64,000 nucleotides of DNA from Isoetes taiwanensis. Taxonomy: Eukaryota > Streptophyta > Lycopodiopsida > Isoetales > Isoetaceae. The stretch covers positions 5,580,497 to 5,644,496 of the forward strand of contig JAJEKV010000062.1 of the NCBI GenBank assembly GCA_021234155.1, given 5' to 3'. The position numbers and the translations under genes are program-made. Within the stretch, counting starts at the first letter, position 1. Every line of letters begins with the position of its first letter. This document shows positions 59,856 to 64,000 of the stretch, one piece after another. The notes below the pieces were generated by a model. That model was not told where the DNA came from. It did no database searches and was given only the letters and a program-made list of their open reading frames with translations.

Positions 59856-60958
59856 CGTTGTTCAACGACGACAACGTCGTTCGGCGTCGTTCAACGACGG
59901 TCATCGGGGCTGGCGTTTGATTACTGCGTGGCATGGGTTGCCGCTGCCAGTGGCGGCTGTTGGTCAAACCGCGTCGGCCTAAACGCCGTTCAACGGCGTT
60001 TTCACAGAGTCACCGCCGCGTCATGCGTGAAATGGCGCTGCTGCCGCGCGACTGCGTGTCAAGACGTCTGCGCCGTTGAACGGCGTTGCACAACCCGACG
60101 TGTCACGCCCGCACTGCTGCGGCATGGTGCTGGTGCGAAGGCGGCGCCCGCGTCAAGACATCGTCAGCCTTTAAACGCCGTTAAACGACGGACACGTAGG
60201 ATTTTTTTTTTTTTTTTTGCCAAATAAAAACCCTAACCCTAACCCTAACCCTACATCCACGTTATAAGTTTGATGCATCGAGTCGCCGTTATTCTTATTT
60301 TTGAGTGTTCTTCCCTATCTTGCTATAATGGTCCCAAGCTTGAAGACCACCTTCACATGATATGTTCCTTCTAGCAAGTAATCCTCCTCCTCCAAGGGAA
60401 GACAACTACAAAGAACCCCCGCTTCTCCTGGCCGAGAACCCTCCCTTCACCATCGTGGCAAAGATGAGTGAAAAGGGAGCTTCGACAGCACTAACATCCG
60501 GCGTTCCATGCTGAACGACTGGTAGAATGGCTCACCGAGCCAAACAAAGAGAAAACGACATTAATGGATGCGGATAATGATGCAAATGGTTGCATCAAAC
60601 CGCCACGCCCTCGATGGACATATAAGTAATGTATAAGTTTTTTATGAATGGAAACAATAAGTTTTTATCTATTTGTGTTGTCGTTGTATAAGCTTATTTT
60701 ATGAATGGGAACAATCGTGATTTTTATTTATTTGTGTTATTTGTATTGTATGTTGTTTTACGCTATGTTAAACAATCACACCGCTTGGTCGCTTTAACGA
60801 CGTTATGATCATTTGACGCCGTTAAACGACGCGTTATGATCATCGACGTGGCATATGAGGGGCATCGATGGCGCAAGCTGATGTGGCATGCCTAGGTGTC
60901 GACGACGTCGGCTTTGGCGTCGTTAAACGACGTTACACAGACGCGTCGATAAACGACG
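59856..60958. repeat. Nine copies of a 15-bp palindrome CGYCGTTNAACGRCG
   Basis: Copies at 59856-59870, 59885-59899, 59984-59998, 60071-60085, 60176-60190, 60790-60802 (short), 60817-60831, 60918-60932 and 60944-60958. Each has arms CGTCGTT or CGCCGTT and the complement around one variable base. Both orientations are equivalent. They fit the role of transposase-binding subterminal repeats. Confidence 0.92.
60231..60253. repeat. Short telomere-like run (CCCTAA)4
   Basis: Nearly four units of CCCTAA follow a run of T at about 60203-60218. The unit is six bases (TTAGGG on the other strand), not the seven-base TTTAGGG common in plants. It is interstitial, inside the palindrome block. Confidence 0.85.
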
Positions 60959-60959
60959 C

Positions 60960-63060
60960 CATATATGGCGGAACCCGACCGCCGGGTTATTTACTTGTTA
61001 TTTTCACTCGCTTGTTTCGGATTTTTGCCTCGTGGGTCTTCATAAGGTAAGATCTCCGCTTTAATCTTTGTGTTAGAGTTAAACACCTCCAAATGCTAAT
61101 AGATTAGAAGATTGAATCTTGAAAGTATGTTAAAAAACTCGAGGGATGCATGATCAAGGTAATCGGCCGGTTCCATCCCTAATGGAGAAGACTAAATGTA
61201 TCCGGTTTATGCACCTCGTAACGAAGTTTCAATCTTCATAGATTACAAAAGATTTGAAAGGTTGCGTGAATATAAGGTAATCGGGTCGACTCCATTTCAA
61301 AATGGAGAGGACTAGATGTATCTCCAAGCGGGCACCCTTCAATCAAATGCTTTCTAAATATCATAAACGCTTGTATGAATCAATCTTAAGAATAAACATT
61401 TGATAAAAATCATGAAAAAACATGGATATTTATATTTATTATATTATTACATGGTTTTTATTAATATTTTATTGTTTACTAGAAAAACAACATGGACGAA
61501 CGCCGAAAGGAATTTGAACGAAATGAGACAAAAAGCTTTGAGAAAGTTACATGGCTTAATTTTAGCAAGAATGTTACCCCCAACAATTGCCACAAATAGT
61601 CCAATTAGACCCAAAGGACCTAGTCTTCCTAGAGGTCGGGTGGTGTGCATGAAATGAATGCCACCGTGTATGTACCATAAACATGTTTCAATGATTAGTT
61701 AACTTTATATCTTGATGTTACTTTTTTTTTTTGGCTTGTACTTGATGTGAGCGGTTATATTGCAATTGTTCGATGTGCAAAGGACAAATAAAACGGATGA
61801 GAAAGACCGCCCCCGACCATGTTGAGAAATATGGTGAATGCTCGACAAATCCAAAGGTTTCGACGCATTACGTGGGGTATTCCAACGAGGTATAATACAT
61901 CGAATCTTATGAACTCGAATCAACTACTCTCATGTACTTGAATCGATGTCTTAACTTAGTTTGCTTGTATTTTGTTAGGAAGAAATTGAGAATGAAGTGA
62001 GCTCAAGCAAGATATAGATTTTGGGGTTATGTTGTCATTGGAAGTAGATGATGTTGATACTATGAATGCGCTCATAGAAAACCCTACAAAAAAGAAAGCC
62101 ATCAACTTCCTCAAAGAGTATCCCATTACGTGATAGAACTCATCGTGCAATGGCCGCTGCCAAGATTGAGGGAATGACAATGTTCATCAAAAATTGGAAT
62201 GTACTAGATCATGTCGAAGAAAATAATCTTCCACCTTCACTAGTCCATTTGGTCCAAATTTTTTACGGTCAAAGATCGTAAGAAATTCAATGCATGGCCT
62301 AGAGGCAAGCCAATTATTTATGGGGAGCAATTTACATATTTGGGGTAGGCAAGACATGATTAAAAATAGCTCGTCCCTGCGGCCGGGCCTCGATTATATA
62401 TTATGACTAGTGTGAAAGTCAAAGATGGTAATGACTGCTCCTTTAATGCCATATGTAGGTCCCGAATATAACTTCGGACACTTGGCATAAATTGAGTAAG
62501 CATCGGGCAAGATGCTCATCTATGGCCTAAATTCAAATGCACGAACAATATCCAAGCCCAGTTGACTCACGCAAGCTTCACATATATTGATGGTCGCCCT
62601 CGCCAGCATGGAAACCCTGTCGCTTTTTATTAATAGCTCTATCGAGAACTCGGCTACCAATTGTGAATTTGTCGAGGCAAACAAAGACCAAGAAGATTTT
62701 TTTTTTTAAATTGACTTCGAGATATATCATGGTTTATGCTATAAAAAACTTTGTGTATTGGTGATGAATTGTTCATTGAATATGAATACGGTGAGACCAA
62801 TAATGAGGTCCTTTGATGATGTACTCAAATTACTCATATAATTTTGTCTTTAATGCACCATTTTTCTTCTTCTTCTTCGAATTTTCTTCTTCTCTTTGAA
62901 TGAGATTGCACATATTGAAGATAAATGTGTATTATATCTTCAATATATGCTTTGATTATGACATAAAATTTTTATATTTCGCCTCGCTATTAAATGCTTA
63001 AAATTTAACAAACACCGGCTCTCAATGTATGTATCAATCACGATATATTTCGCTTAATCC
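60960..63060 (+). other. CACTA interior, no recognised domain
   Basis: Two copies of a motif (GGTAATCGG followed by CCATTTC/CCATCCC, AATGGAGA and GACTAAATGTATC / GACTAGATGTATC) lie at about 61158-61202 and 61277-61322. Open frames such as 61400-61657 are not recognised. The stretch may hold the TNPA-like gene of the element in decayed or intron-split form. Confidence 0.35.
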
Positions 63061-63079
63061 GACGTGTGGGTAGGCAAGT

Positions 63080-63330
63080 GGATATAAGACCACATCCAAG
63101 CCGCATCAATTGGCGACATCAAAAGTCATTATGATAGCGTAATTAGAATACATTGAGCAAGATGGTACAAACATGGGCACAACGATAATGAAGAGTACAA
63201 TGATGAAGATGAACAGGAATACGATGATGAAGATGATGACAATGCCCCTATGGACGACTTCATGGAAGTTGAGGAACCCATAGCCGACATGTTAGATGCA
63301 TTTGGCCCAATCTTCGACAAATCCACCTAG
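63080..63330 (+). pseudogene. Acidic N-terminal part of the CACTA transposase
   Basis: The plus strand reads NEEYNDEDEQEYDDEDDDNA followed by MDDFMEVEEPIADMLDAFGP to a stop at about 63330. A Trp-rich WYKHGH-type piece comes just before it. TNP2 proteins usually have a transposase-associated domain ending near an HGE motif, then an acidic linker before the main domain, so position and composition agree. The link to the downstream ORF is broken by stops or an intron. Confidence 0.6.
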
Positions 63331-63547
63331 ATGACGATATATAAATACTCCTAACGATGGTCATGAAGATCACGTTTTATTGAGGAGGCGATAAAGCATT
63401 ATATCCAGTGCAAGCATATCTAGATTGACGACATCTTTATTGATATTAAACCTTCAAGCCAAATTCAAATGGAGCAATGCCAAGCAGTTACTATTTTGTT
63501 AGAGTAAGTACAATTGCAATCACTTGACTTATTGAATTTGTAGTTGA

Positions 63548-64000
63548 ATGTATACGAAAGGTCCTGTTTTTTATACAAATTGCAAGAGAAAAAATACTCC
63601 CACAAGGGAACACTATGCCCAAAAGTCGCGACCGAATAAAAAATATATTGGCGTACACGGTTTAGGCTACCATAAGATTCACGCTTGTCCAAATGATTGC
63701 ATGGTATATTATCCGGATGACATCTACAAGAACACAGAAACATGCCCTAAATGTGGTGCCTCTAGGTACAATGCAGATGCCAAGGGAAAGACCGTCCCGA
63801 TGAAGGTGGTTCGCTACTTTCCATTGATCCCTCGCATAAGGCTATTGTTTCGATGTGAATCTCTAGCTTCGCTCATGGGTTGGTGTGCCGCTAATGCGTC
63901 GAGTGACAATGTACTCCGCGTGGTTAGTGACTCGCAAGCAATGGAAGCATATTGATGAAACATGGCCGAATTTGGAAGAGAGCCACGCAAATCTCGATTA
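63548..64000 (+). CDS. CACTA transposase, TNP2 type (partial)
   Basis: The frame 63548-63955 reads YIGVHGLGYHKIHACPNDCM at residues 37-56, then CPKCGASRYNADAKGKTVPM, and VVRYFPLIPRIRLLF. This is the core of the TNP2 (transposase family tnp2) domain: LGLxYxKIHACPNDCxLY..CPxCGxSRY....VPxKVxxYFPxIPRxxRLF. Both Cys pairs of the zinc-like motif are intact. After a frame change near 63930 the homology runs on as WKHIDETWP to the window end. The enzyme would cut and move CACTA elements. The start at 63548 is only the first ATG in frame; the 3' part is missing. Confidence 0.9.

Larger units (their letters stand above)
59779..64000 (+). mobile_element. CACTA (En/Spm) DNA transposon, 3' end outside window
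   Basis: The transposase at 63548-64000 is of the TNP2 type that defines plant CACTA elements. Upstream lies a block of nine palindromic repeats (59856-60958), as expected for the subterminal region where CACTA proteins bind. TACTACAAAG at 59779 differs by one base from the common CACTACAAAG terminus, and the gypsy integrase homology ends there. The right end is outside the window, so the inverted repeat and 3-bp duplication cannot be checked. Confidence 0.75.

Noticed and set aside
59823-60227. 134-codon open frame rich in Cys and Arg
   Set aside because: It is a translation of the CG-rich palindromic repeats and a T-run; no domain, and the phase follows the repeats.
60231-60253. Chromosome end
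   Set aside because: Only four repeat units, with transposon sequence on both sides.
63129-63326. Minus-strand Ser-rich frame
   Set aside because: It is the antisense of the acidic GAT/GAA codons of the CACTA transposase.

Overview
This looks like nuclear DNA of a land plant with a large, repeat-filled genome. The evidence is remnants of plant-type Ty1/copia and Ty3/gypsy elements (one with a chromodomain), an L1-type LINE, a CACTA (En/Spm) DNA transposon, a Tourist/Harbinger-like MITE, a probable Helitron, a broken plant pentatricopeptide (PPR) gene and a broken plant coiled-coil gene of the USO1-like family. I see no rRNA, tRNA, CRISPR or bacterial-type operon, and no host gene that is intact as read. 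The style of the PPR remnant and of one gypsy element hints at a fern or other non-seed plant, but that is inference and not proven.

Layout from left to right. 1-4064: a decayed copia element on the + strand (gag, protease, integrase, RT, RNase H, 3' LTR); its 5' LTR lies outside the window. 4500-7345: a decayed gypsy chromovirus on the - strand. 7346-21275: mostly unrecognised intergenic DNA with short tandem and inverted repeats. 21276-22175: a PPR pseudogene on the - strand, ending at a small hairpin repeat array. 22431-22923: a MITE with a TAA target duplication. 25491-31405: a candidate Helitron on the - strand, recognised by its ends and holding two sets of tandem duplications. 33010-36041: a LINE. 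36042-43500: unrecognised DNA with foldbacks. 43536-44995: the coiled-coil pseudogene. 45725-46103: a cluster of 20-bp palindromes.

The right quarter is a nest of transposons. A gypsy element (46599-48208) is cut in its integrase by a second, full-length gypsy element (48209-59243) with two LTRs of about 584 bp and a perfect TAGCG target duplication. The integrase of the first element resumes at 59244 and runs to about 59778, where a CACTA element appears to start. That element carries nine copies of a 15-bp palindrome and, at 63548 to the window end, its TNP2-type transposase.

Nearly every reading frame is broken by small indels. Where two copies of a repeat can be compared, the differences sit in short patches at CG and CNG sites between long identical runs. 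This raises the question of whether some breaks are sequencing errors at methylated cytosines and not true decay.
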